DNA from: Balanoglossus misakiensis
Taxonomy: Eukaryota > Hemichordata
DNA: 64,000 nucleotides
Assembly (NCBI GenBank): GCA_040954595.2
Contig: CM082582.2
Location: 6,448,001-6,512,000 of the forward strand
Direction of reading: 5' to 3'
Part shown: positions 24,301-35,010 of the stretch, piece after piece
How positions within the stretch are numbered: position 1 is the first letter of the stretch
How the letters are laid out: every line of letters begins with the position of its first letter
Notes under the pieces: generated by a model
Database searches by the model: none
Seen by the model: only the letters and a program-made list of their open reading frames with translations
Told to the model about the DNA's origin: nothing
Made by a program: the position numbers and the translations under genes

Positions 24301-27300
24301 AGTGAATTGAGTTGAGCTGTATGACTTGAGCAAATCAAATGGCCACTTTTCTTGGAGGCACTAACTAGCCATGCATAAAGTTTGACAACTGCCAAAAAAG
24401 GAATTATTCACAGCATACGCTTGCACACAAGGTGTGGTTCAGCCACCTGAGTATAATTCAGCATCACTTCGGCAATCATGGTAAAACAACATCAGCCAAG
24501 GCAATATCTAACGTCTGGTGCTGAGATTCCATCTGACATGCTGAGAAAAACATACCCTGTTCCTCTGTTTGCCAGTCAACAGCAGACACAGCACGTAGAG
24601 GACCTCCACCTTGTACATGACCTCGTGCATGATCCGCATGGACTGCGGCAGGATGGGCGACGGCGACTCGCCGGACGACGACGCCCCGTCCCCGGACGCC
24701 AGGTCCAGCGGATCCAGCGGAATGGTGAGGAACACCTCGTCGTTCTGCGCCACCTCCATCAGCGCGTCGAAGGCCAGCGAGCTGTCCAGCCAGTTCACCC
24801 AGCTCTCGATCTCGCTGAACAGCGAGGGTATCGACGACTCGGCGCGGGGCAGCGCTCGGCCGGCCACCTCCACTAGTCTCTTGATGAAGTCTGGCAAATC
24901 CACCAGGATACCTGCACAACGTAAAATACGACCAACTTTTATTGCACTGTAACATTTCCCGTACACAAACAAACACTACATTATGAGAATACGACTACTG
25001 CTTCAATGTTAGGTTCTATACCTACATTTTACAAGAGTACATCTGCAAAGGCCACAAGAAGACTTTCTAAACGTAGTTTAACCCACAGAATCATCTGAAT
25101 CTGTTAGTTCTGTATTTTTAGCCTTAACCCTTTCACCACCATGGTTCAGTCCAAACCCATTGATTACTATGGTAAAGATGGACCTCTACAGAGTGAACTG
25201 GGGGTGAAAGGGTTAAAAGTTGAATGAATTGGGCATCGGCACTTCCAATTAATTACAGTAAATACCATTATACTCACCCTGGTTGATTTCCGACACAGGA
25301 ATATTATTTTGTTTTTTGGACGCTTCGTCTTGAGCAATCAACGTTAGCCTGTCTTCAGACGACTCTAAGTCACTGACAGCGATTGACAGCACTCGACAGA
25401 AATTGGCCAGTTGCTGCTGATCGAAGCTGTCAATAAGTGTTTGCAGATTTGCTGCAATGAGAACAACAAGCAAACAAACTCAGACAACAAGGTCGACCAT
25501 AACAGACATGATCATCATTACGTGGATTAAATTTTATTGGACGCTCAGTAAAGACTGTGCGAGGTCTCGGACCGTGTGCTCGAGCATAATACTTACAGAT
25601 TTCATCTAATCGAAACATTTGCTGCCTTGATGTCAACAGGTCTTCCATCAACGTGGCAGCATTCAGGAAGCACCTCTTCTCACCCATCAATGTAAATAAA
25701 TAAAGCATCAGATCATCCCGTTCAGACAGCTGGACAGACACTTTGTTTTGCTGCAAAATGTGAAGATGATAATCAAGATAAATTAGCATGTATTTGACAG
25801 GTGGACAAGGAAGAAAAATGATTATCATACAATGTAACACATTACCACTTGTGTTCCAGGAATAATGCCTCAAGATTGGGGTTTCTATAGATGATCACAC
25901 TTTCCTCAATATGCACAGGTTTTGAAAAGGCATTTTGGAGAGGTCTGAACTGGGATACAATCTCTTAGCGAACAGAACTTCTGAGTGCATTGTCTTTTTT
26001 GTCTTTTACATTGGTACTTACGTTCAAGCATATATGGTGTAACACATCAAGACAGGCACAGGCCACCATCTGCAACTGTTCATGCTCTGGAACGAAATGA
26101 AAGATTGTTAGAATGGCATTTCATGGGATGAATGGACCAAAACTTTTATCAGCTCATACAGCACAGGTACGACTGAGAAAATGCATTCACACTTGCAGGT
26201 ACATGTAGCTGTGAAGATGAACCCTCACCTTTTGATCCCTTTTTTGTTTCTATTGGATATAAGGTCGGCCTCAAAAGTATTTGTAGCGTCAACTGTAGAG
26301 GAAATACAAAATTCATTATTTGACACATATCAATGCAGAAATTTTTTCATTAAAACACCACAATCCAACTTCAAAATTTTCAAATATGGCTGTATTCAAG
26401 ATAAAAACTTGGTACTTCTTGATTCGTGAATGACTGTCACTTACTTCAATTCCCCCAAATAAGTTAAATATATCTGAGTTGACTATCCTGGTCTCTCTCC
26501 TCACTCCGCTTCCAGGTGGATATTCGCTGGACCCTTCATGGTTCAACAGTTGGGCCACTTCCTGCCAACAAAACAGTAAACACAACACAATGAATGAATT
26601 GGCATTTTCCCTTGTGTACATGTATTGTCTCCTGAAATGCGACAATTTTTCAGGGTACAAGTCTCTCTGACTTTTGTCAACTGTGAAAGAAAATAAACAC
26701 TTGTCACATTTCACATCTGGATGTTCATTGATTCAATGACTCCTAAAAGTGATCATATGTAATGCGTGAAATCAATGCACCATTCACCTTGTTCACACAT
26801 TTTAAATGTCAGTTTTGATGGCAGATCTGAATCTGAAACGGTGGTAATGGACAGTCTATAAGCGTACGACGTTGACTAGACGGACTGGGTTAAGGAAAAA
26901 AAATATCAACTAGATGCATAAATAAACTTTGAGTACTACTGAGTGAAACACGAGGTCGTTTTGAGTAAACATCGACTGTTGCATGCTGTTTATGCTAGTA
27001 ATAATCGCGCCCACGAGAAATCCCAAAGCAAGTACATGGAATATGTCGACGCACTCCTTCCATGGTACGACTTGTTGTCAATACTTGCCTTCAGTGACGA
27101 TATAGTTGACGAATAGTGAACTGTACCCGTTCCTCCTCCGGAATAGTTGGCGATTTCTTGGATTATTTGAGGTATACGAAATTGATTACTATCAAAACCC
27201 ATTCGACTTTCGGCGCTTGCTATCAACTCTTCTGGCAGCTGTAAGACGAAAGAGTAACGAAAAGAAAAGAACGTTATACAACAATCCTCAAGTGACCAAT

Positions 27301-27490
27301 GCAATCAAATAACCAGAGTTCAGTGAAACAAGCCTGTTACCTTTCTTGCGGAGGTCAATCCTCGGCCAGAAGTCTGGGTTTCGAAGAACCGCTTGACAAC
27401 GTTGGTCCTGCTGCTGAGCCTCGACGAATGCCCATGACGATTTTTGGTGATGTGGGATTTTTTCATCACTTTGCCGGTTAAGGTGCTCAT
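21313..27490 (-). CDS. TRPC4AP: Short transient receptor potential channel 4-associated protein (TRUSS)
   Basis: Scaffold and substrate receptor of DDB1-CUL4 ubiquitin ligases; in mammals it binds TRPC4 and TNFR1 complexes. Nineteen coding exons (minus order): 27490-27341, 27238-27085, 26832-26788, 26557-26445, 26292-26229, 26086-26022, 25750-25597, 25451-25278, 24911-24556, 24242-24055, 23926-23825, 23711-23628, 23374-23284, 23123-22983, 22731-22620, 22375-22266, 22013-21874, 21670-21604, 21438-21313. Total 811 residues, against 797 in human. Family landmarks in order: FNLFGGIELTLQILLRPTLY, LFTLMGEKRCFLNAATL, SFDQQQLANFCRVLSIAVSD, KVEVLYVLCLLLTGKQRNR, DENCECSPEIALKIQFLRL, RGATSFSDQTFLLRRGLLE, SSFDLLGELMKFNINAFKRF, ENVSCLNTTLVFLMFARQK, FWQDHYLHKDKDCTALEKSS. 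The protein is an all-helical, armadillo-like repeat scaffold. Exons 2-4 are the least conserved; the exon 4 acceptor (AAG at 26560-26558) was chosen to keep phase. The 24.6-24.9 kb exon is unusually GC-rich. Confidence 0.93.
25125..25216. repeat. Inverted-repeat family A element (complete MITE-like copy)
   Basis: A 92-bp element with perfect 14-bp terminal inverted repeats: TTAACCCTTTCACC at the left and GGTGAAAGGGTTAA at the right. The interior includes CCATGGTTCAGTCCAAACCC. It lies in a TRPC4AP intron. Related copies or fragments are at 12882, 14241 and 51551. It is non-coding, consistent with a non-autonomous element. Confidence 0.7.
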
Positions 27491-28681
27491 TTTCACGACA
27501 ACTAGCGGTCAGCGGACAACTAGGCTACCTCTATCGCAGCTTCAAATGGCACATGAGCCCGTAATTGTGGTGTTATTGGGGCAGATTCGAAGAGAAGCTT
27601 GTTCCCACTTCCCCGTACAAAACAAAGATGGCTACGACCTGCGCGGTTGTACGCAACCAGCCAATCAAATCGCTTCCTTTAACCATGTGATTAGCAGACC
27701 ACTTCCGTGCTGGAAATTAGGTCATATACCGGTTATACGCACAGAAATGCCATCTAAAATAAAAAGTAAAGATATTTTAAAACGATTCTCCACACTTTCA
27801 AACCGGGAAAAATGAGAGGGAGAATATTTCACGTGCTCATGAAAAACAATGACTGTATGGTAATTTTATATTAAAATGTAGCAGCAGATCTTTTGCATGC
27901 AATCATCTGAATTTAAGTTTTAATCATAATTTTCATATGGAGAATTGAACACGTTTCCATATTTTTTTAACACAAGTAACGATCAGTTATTTACTGGCTC
28001 ATTTAACACTTAATTTGAGAATGTACACGACTGACATCACATACGTCATATACAGTATCACAGAGAAAAACTGTGGAGTTGCTTATGCCGTCTCACTATC
28101 GAGGGCGCTGTTTTTGACCAAGTGCTTTTCCAGCATTGCATAGGCATGCTTTTTTCTGAATATATTCAGCACATTTTTTTTCAGAAATTGCTTCATATTT
28201 TTGTAAAATGACAAAGTGAATATTTTGCCAATCAAAAACCCAGTTTATCTACCACTACTTTGGTAAAGAAAATAAACCAAGACCATCATTCAACTGACAA
28301 TGGGGATGACAACTCAGTTATAATTTGACCAACTTCACACATATACAAAAGGGAGACCACAAGGTGATAATGAATGACAGGAAGTGTGCCAGATTTTTTT
28401 CAGATGGTTTTCAGTCTCAAGAAAGCTGTCGTGTAATTTTTGGGCCCATTTTTTTTTTTTAGAAAGAGAACAGTTTGTTTTAGACTATTGGGTTTGACAG
28501 ATTTCTTTCACCTCAGTATTTACAGTAAACATCTGTATCAAGGATGAATTCTCATGCAATGTTGGTGTATTTGGTTGATTCAACTGTGAAAAGAAATTTG
28601 GTTTCCACGAAAGTGCTTGTGTGAAGTTTCAACAGGGAAATGAAAAACACATCCACTTTGTTTGCTTGGTAAAAATAATAC
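27491..28681. other. TRPC4AP upstream region and gap to the UBA2 3'UTR
   Basis: About 1.2 kb between the TRPC4AP start and the probable end of the UBA2 transcript, both on the minus strand. The part next to 27490 should hold the TRPC4AP promoter. It is moderately GC-rich to about 27740 with no clear TATA box. The plus-strand open frame 27444-27815 overlaps the TRPC4AP start exon and has no domain. Confidence 0.5.
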
Positions 28682-28687
28682 TTTATT
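28682..28687 (-). terminator. UBA2: Candidate poly(A) signal for UBA2
   Basis: AATAAA on the minus strand about 590 bp past the UBA2 stop codon, giving a 3'UTR of plausible length. Confidence 0.4.
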
Positions 28688-29278
28688 TCTTTTTGTGAAC
28701 AGAATAACAGTGGTTGGATAGCTTTCCAACAGGAGATAATACAGCTACATGATAGGAACGAAAAATTCCCACACCCAAACTGCAATATGACAACCAATGC
28801 TTGTTTTCCGTGGCTTTTTATTTGACGTTATGATGACTGGTGTGAAAACATATTTTCCACTTCAACAGGCACAAAAATGACAGCTCTTTATGCAAGTCAC
28901 TGCCTGCAAATGTCAAGTACCAATCCTGGCGAGCCTACTTTGTATTTCTTGACTGCTGCCATGGTAACTGCTGGTACTACTGCCCACAGTCTAGCTAGGG
29001 GAGAAATGTCCAGATGGTCTTCAAGGTGCCATTTGGTACATCAGAAAAGACGTCGCTGATAATGAAATGACTCTCCCACACCACACCACCCCACCTGAGC
29101 ATGTGAGCTTCAAAATGGCAGAACAAAAAGCCCCACTGTGAGTTGTTTCACAACACAACTATCTCAGCTGAACATTTCCCTTATATCTTTTCACGTCCCT
29201 GCAACATTCCCTTCCCCCCAAAGTCATAGCAGATTCCATCAGTGTTCATTTGTCTGATTAACTGTCCCGTATCTGGGT

Positions 29279-32200
29279 TTAGTCACAAACTATCAGGTCC
29301 TCCTCCTCCTCTTCTTGCGGATTGTTGGCTCGTCGTTTCTTAGCAACGGGAGTGGTAGTGTCCTCATCCGATGGTCTCCTCTTTTTGCTGGTAGTGGTTT
29401 GATCCTCCATCTCTTCATCTTCCTCCAGCACGACCAAATCATCTTCATCATCAACGACAATATCACCATTATCTTAAAATACAAATACACAAGAATTTGT
29501 ACATCATCTGTACACATAATTCCCATCAACGCTGCAAATATTCTTCTCTCTCTGTCGATCAACCTATATGTCTATCTCACACACACACACCTAGAAATGA
29601 TGTATTTACCTGTCACTGATGGTCCTGGCTGAGGCTCTTCCTCCTTCTTGTCATTGGTCGTGTTCATGGCAACATCCTCACTGGGTTTGGGCAAATCAGC
29701 GCTGTCACCCACTATTTCGAATTCTTTGTCGTCATCCAGTTTTTCATCACTGAAGTATAAAAGAAGACCAACATTTCCAGGATGTATCAATGTTTGACCC
29801 TTTTCCACACAAAAAACGTTTGTTTTCAATGGTGTTGTTGAACCCACAGACTGGGAAATGGGGGTGTGCATGTCAAACCGTTGTGAGTGGTACAAGCTGT
29901 TGCCATTGTTTCTTACATACTGTTAAACTGACACAAATCCATACCTCAGTTGTTGTTTTTAAGCAGAGATTTTTCTGGGAAAAGCAAGTACACATCATTA
30001 ACGTAAACATTTCCACTGCTAGGATACTCACGTGTGAATAACATTGACAACCAGTGTGTAATTCTGCAAAAAGTCATCTGCTATGAACCGGGATCCGTGG
30101 CCTATGATAAAGTCACTCAAAACTTTATCGTTGTTATCTGCAAACAGAAATAGCAATCGTCATCAGTAGGCAAATCCACCTCTCGCCTTGCTATCAATTT
30201 CACTCGCACGAATCGCGGGATTATTTTTTTCCAACGTGCTTTCACCGATGGTTGTAAAATATTTGACTCCAAAAGGTCAATCCTCCCTCACCTTCAGTTT
30301 CCCCTTCTTCACTCGATATGAGTATTGTACCTTTGCCATCATCTATCTCCACATCTGGCGCTACCATGCCAAGGCGAGCCTTCAATATCTATAAAATGCA
30401 AACAAAGTGACGTCTCTCATTCGCTCGAATCAATCTCCTGCAACACACATATCACTGACTGGCACCAGTCGAGTGGTCCTAATAATGTTAGAGGCCCACT
30501 ACATGTGGAGAACTGCGGTGCATTTTCACAGGAATCTACATGTGTCTTCTAGAACTTTGACTGACTGGCTACTCTAATCTTTGCAGCAAAGAATGTCTTG
30601 GTGTTCTGCAATTTCTTATGCGTAATAATAATTAACAATACCTTGTCTTCCAAGTCTTTCACAGTAATTTGTTTGGTGTTGCATCTCACTGACACCTGTC
30701 ACAGACAAAAGCAAAGCATCATATTAACTTGTGAACTGAGATGGACATCAATACATGATATCAATATGTGAAGGCTGTCCATCTTCACATCAACTACATG
30801 TTTATGCTATTTTCCAAAACCACATGTTAATTGCTAATAACAATCACTGATAATTTCACCACATTTCAACCTACCTCTGGCTTTGGAGAACAAACATAAC
30901 ACTTGGGATTGGGCTCAACAAGGCTGCACGGATTGAGTAACTTCTTGCGGGCATTCGGAGCTCTACTCAGATACACCTGCAACATTGGAAACACGATGAC
31001 AATATGACGACTGTATAATCAATTCAACACTGCATCTTAGGCATTCAGAAGATGATTTATTTTGTAGAGAGTACCATCCCATTCAAAGTCTCGCAAAAAA
31101 TGTCAACTTACAGTTTTACATTTGTCGATGTTTCCGGCGAGAAGTTTCAAGGCTTCCAGGACGATGAGTCCGGCAATGATGGCATTGGTCGTAGCTATTG
31201 CAGGGATGATGTTGCCAGCCATGGACTTGACATCGAAACGACTCTTGGTAACGATGCCAAAGATGTGGGCTCGGATGTTGGCTGCGCTGGTGACAAAATC
31301 CATGGACGGTGGATCATCCTGTTGGTTGTGAGTACAAAAGGGTGAGGTCTCTGAGACAGTGTGTGCTTGGGTTGTTTTATGACAGCATAAACTTGCAAAG
31401 ATTGATGGGAAGTTCAGTATCATCAGTATACTTAGTCAGTTTTCTTGATTTATATTTAGGCATTAAGATTGAGACTAGAGAGACCAAGACCGAGAGATCA
31501 AGATCGAGATAGACAGACCAGTGAATCAGAAAAAAAAAGAGATAGAACTGACAGAACACAAATTTCTATCTCAAACTGTTCCAGCCATACCTTGTCCCAG
31601 ACAAGTTCTCCTTTCTCTTTATGCTCCTCTTTTAATTTGCCAATGGACTCCTTGAAAACCTCAGCACATTCTTGAATACTCCAGACTCGCTGGTCTTTCA
31701 TTTGCCCTGGGCTATTGGTTGCACCTGCAAAAGAAGACGACATAGAATTTTTTTCACGCAATGAACCGGTATTCAATCACATGGTATAGGTCATTCTGAA
31801 CACACACAAAAAACACAGTAAAGATGATTTGCAGAATTGCAGTTTCAATATTGAGAATATAGAATACAATGTACACAGGGATGAAATCACACAACTTCAA
31901 GAGAACAATTCTGTCAAAAACAGGACACTAACTTACAGCAGTTCTCATTCTGAGGACTAATATGACTGTAAAAAGGGCGGTACAGACTGACAATAACTTG
32001 GCATACCTTGTGTTTGTTCTTGTGTCTGTGGGATATTGTGAGCATTGTGCCAGTTGACAGGGTTTGGTGGTCTTCTTTTCTGCCACAGCTTGTCCATTGA
32101 CAACAAGTATTTTATATCATCGCAGAACAGCTGCCAATTAGGATACAATACACAGAAGTGTGAGACATAAAAATTACAAATTATAGAAATGTATTCTTTC

Positions 32201-34770
32201 TGTACAATGTCATTACATAGCACTGGAACAAGGTTGAATAAATTTCCTATGGTAGTATACTAGTTGCAGGTTCCAAAAGAGGTTGTACTGAAATATTATT
32301 TTAGGATTTTTAATTAACACTATTTGATGTTTAAACAACTGTTCCTTTGAACTCAAAGCGAGGCCAATGGGGAAATCCCCTTGATGTGATTGGTCAACTT
32401 TCCCTATTGGCCTCGCTTTGAGTTAAAAATTCAAGATGGCTATGTGAGGCTGCTTGACTTATGAAAAGGGTGTGGTGATACTCTACCTTTTGGAATATTT
32501 TGATGGCATCGTAACCTGTACTTTCTGCCCACCCTCTTGTAGACACCCTTTGAATTCCGCCCACTACATTATCGTCAGCTTTGGATTCCAGCGCTGACCT
32601 GCCGGCATCACCGGCTGCCTCAGGATCTGCCGTGTCTGGAGAGACGTCTTGGTCCGGGTCTTCCTCACCGAATAACTGACTAAGAATCAATCAATCCAAA
32701 TATACCAGAGGTTACAGAAACTAGTTGCAGCTGACTCACTGAAATGCGAGTCTAAACACTCTTTGGTGTATTTGAGATTGATACATTTTCTATGGTATTG
32801 CTCCTTGAGATAAACATGGCAGAGTTAATTACTTACTTGAAAAGATGTTTCGCCCACACTATACAATGTATTGGTTCTGATGGTGTGTTTCGTATGGTGC
32901 AACTTTGATAACTTTTCTGCGGTGGTTTTGGTTGGCATTCGTAGCACTCTGTGACTTGCTGTAAAAGAGCAACAATTTTTAGAAATATTATTTTCAGTTT
33001 TTCGTGTTTCTATCCAAGAATTATTGAAAAACCTCTTAGACCAGTAATAAATTAGAAGGCTACTACTGTGAAGTGACGCCTCCATTTTGTAAAATATGTT
33101 ATCCATCTAGCTACCTTTTTGATAACTGTAACCTGTCCCAGGTACCCAGCTGTTCCGCTCTCGATGAGGGGCCTGTTGGCTGCCAAACACATACGGTTGA
33201 CATGGTTACGTGCAGCTGTAAATAAAAATGCAGACCAGTATCAAAGAGTGCAATGGTAAAATTCAAATGGTCTTATGTAATCAGTTTGGCTTTTTATGTA
33301 CAACTAGGGGCTGTGGATAATTAGTATAGAGCACATGCAGGACAAACTCGTTTTATTGTGTTTTAAACTACAAAGCAATTCTATACAGTATAGTTCATTA
33401 TTTGGGAAATTTCCTTACCTCTGTTGTCAAGAGCATTCATCACAACAGTAAACTGCTTAAAAAATTCTGTTCCATATTCAGGCCTGGAAATGAAAAAAAA
33501 TGCAACACCAATAGCATTATAAATAAAACAGATTTTATGACAAATATATAGATATTTTTAAAACAGGCATAATCAACCACGAATTCAATCTTTTCTATTA
33601 GCTGTGTAGAATAACTGGTAGATCTACAGCATTTGCTTTGGACTCAAATTTCACCACTATTCTCAAAACCAGACTTACTTCATAATGCTGTCATGATAAG
33701 CTGTAATATCTGCATCTGGATTGAAACGTAAGGCACTCTCTTTAGCAACCTGAAAGCAAACACAGGATTGATCAGATGATTCACTGTTGATGCCACAATA
33801 CATCATGTGGATTCAAAATATTGAAAGGCATTTGAAATTTACACTTTATATGAACAACTCTGTTCAGATGATATATGGATAACCAATCTTACCACTACCA
33901 GGACCTAAAAGTTGACTTTCTTTAAAAAAAAAATATCTACACAAGGTTATTAGGAAAGATTTGGCAGAGAAGAGTTTGTTTGGCATTCACGGCTTAGTTT
34001 GTACATCAGTGAATGTACAATTGTAGTACTGTCTTCTTACCTGTGCCTTTGACTTGCCCACATGCTTCTTATGAAATAGAAACTGTCTGTTCAGATTGCT
34101 TACATCAATGGTATCAAGATCAATCTACAGAATAAACAAGAGAATAAATTTTATATAGTCACTTTCTACCTATTGCAGCTCAACAAGGTGTGAATTCTCC
34201 CTTCTAGATGTAGTACATGAAGTACATGTATCATCTAGAAGGGGTCCACACCCCGTTGACAGGGTGAGAATGATGATGCTAGTGCAGACAGTTATGTGAA
34301 TGTTGACGCTTGTAGTACTCAGAGTACATCATACAACATGATACACAATATAGAAAGGAGACATGTCACACAGTGACACTAGAAGTATGGTATTGGGAAA
34401 CTCTTTGTGTTGCTGTCTATGCACACACGGAAAGGAGGTACCGGGACTACTATGCACGCACTCATCAGATTCAATGGAGCCGTATGCTGGGTATGAGTAT
34501 TGATCTGTTTTCATTTAGCACTGGAAAACAGCATGCGTGCGGTGTGTGTCACTTTGTTGTGTGTACACTACAGTCCATTGCCGATTTTGAATGATGTGAC
34601 AATGTCAATGTTAAAAGAAAACTCACTAGATGTATGCACTTGAATCCCGTGAGAACTAGATTCTTGATAAGCTCACAGCCTATCCCACCAGCCCCAACAA
34701 CAAGAACTTTGCTATCTGACACGTTTTCTTGGAGCTCTCCGGACAAAACCTCACTTACGCCGGTCGCCAT
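29279..34770 (-). CDS. UBA2: SUMO-activating enzyme subunit 2
   Basis: Catalytic half of the nuclear SUMO E1 (partner SAE1). It adenylates SUMO, holds it as a thioester and passes it to UBC9. Sixteen exons (minus order): 34770-34627, 34124-34041, 33749-33679, 33483-33419, 33215-33115, 32958-32837, 32679-32487, 32130-32007, 31724-31591, 31318-31112, 30976-30875, 30695-30642, 30388-30292, 30137-30032, 29749-29610, 29472-29279; 645 residues (human 640). Seen: nucleotide-binding [29 protein letters not shown]; catalytic Cys175 in [14 protein letters not shown]; zinc ligands Cys160/163 (CYEC) and Cys441/444 (CYVC); the adenylation motif [20 protein letters not shown]; a ubiquitin-fold domain after about residue 450; KKRRP and KKRR nuclear signals; and an acidic C-terminus ending in a SIM-like DLIVCD. 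The start ATG is the first in frame. Divergent from HAUS4, with 240 bp between the starts. Confidence 0.96.
32350..32424. repeat. Long intronic hairpin
   Basis: Arms of 24 bp at 32350-32373 and 32401-32424 are complementary with a single mismatch: AACTCAAAGCGAGGCCAATG and so on, against CATTGGCCTCGCTTTGAGTT in reverse complement with one change. A 27-bp spacer separates them. It lies in a UBA2 intron close to the donor of the exon ending at 32487. It may be a short palindromic element. Confidence 0.7.
34200..34242. repeat. Intronic inverted repeat
   Basis: Perfect 11-bp arms CCTTCTAGATG (34200-34210) and CATCTAGAAGG (34232-34242), with a nested GTACATGAAGTACATG spacer and weaker outer complementarity to about 34259. 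Located in UBA2 intron 1. Confidence 0.6.
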
Positions 34771-35010
34771 ATTTGCGTCTGTAAAGGCTCGGTTCGGATG
34801 ATAATTAATACATAAAGCTGAAGTCAAATTAACATAAAATTTCAGACAAATTATGATTTGGGACACATTTAAAATATATATACATAAAAAACTTTCTTAA
34901 AATATAAAAATTAACAAAATATAAGTAAAGATAAGGATTGCAATGCACTACGCTCGGGAAAGAGGGTGCTAAATCTTGTTGCATGACGGGATACCGCGGT
35001 AAAATTCAAC
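34771..35010. promoter_or_regulatory. Bidirectional promoter of UBA2 and HAUS4
   Basis: Only 240 bp separate the UBA2 ATG (minus, 34770) from the HAUS4 ATG (plus, 35011), so both promoters must lie within or overlap this stretch. It is AT-rich near UBA2 and less so near HAUS4, with no canonical TATA box obvious in a plausible position. Both genes serve dividing cells, so co-regulation is plausible but unproven. Confidence 0.6.

Noticed and set aside
24430-24481. Possible extra TRPC4AP exon reading MIAEVMLNYTQ
   Set aside because: The flanking exons join directly in phase (KQRNR to VQEMLAE) as in the human protein, and the donor would be a weak GTGGCT.
24478-24976. Overlapping open frames of 113-166 codons on both strands
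   Set aside because: They are by-products of the GC-rich TRPC4AP exon 24911-24556. Only the minus frame encoding the TRPC4AP segment has family similarity.
26561-26564. Stronger acceptor for TRPC4AP exon 4 (GGCAG)
   Set aside because: With exon 3 included it shifts the frame to an early stop. Kept only as an alternative for exon 3 skipping.
27444-27815. Plus-strand open frame of 123 codons
   Set aside because: Overlaps the TRPC4AP first exon and promoter on the other strand; no similarity recognised.
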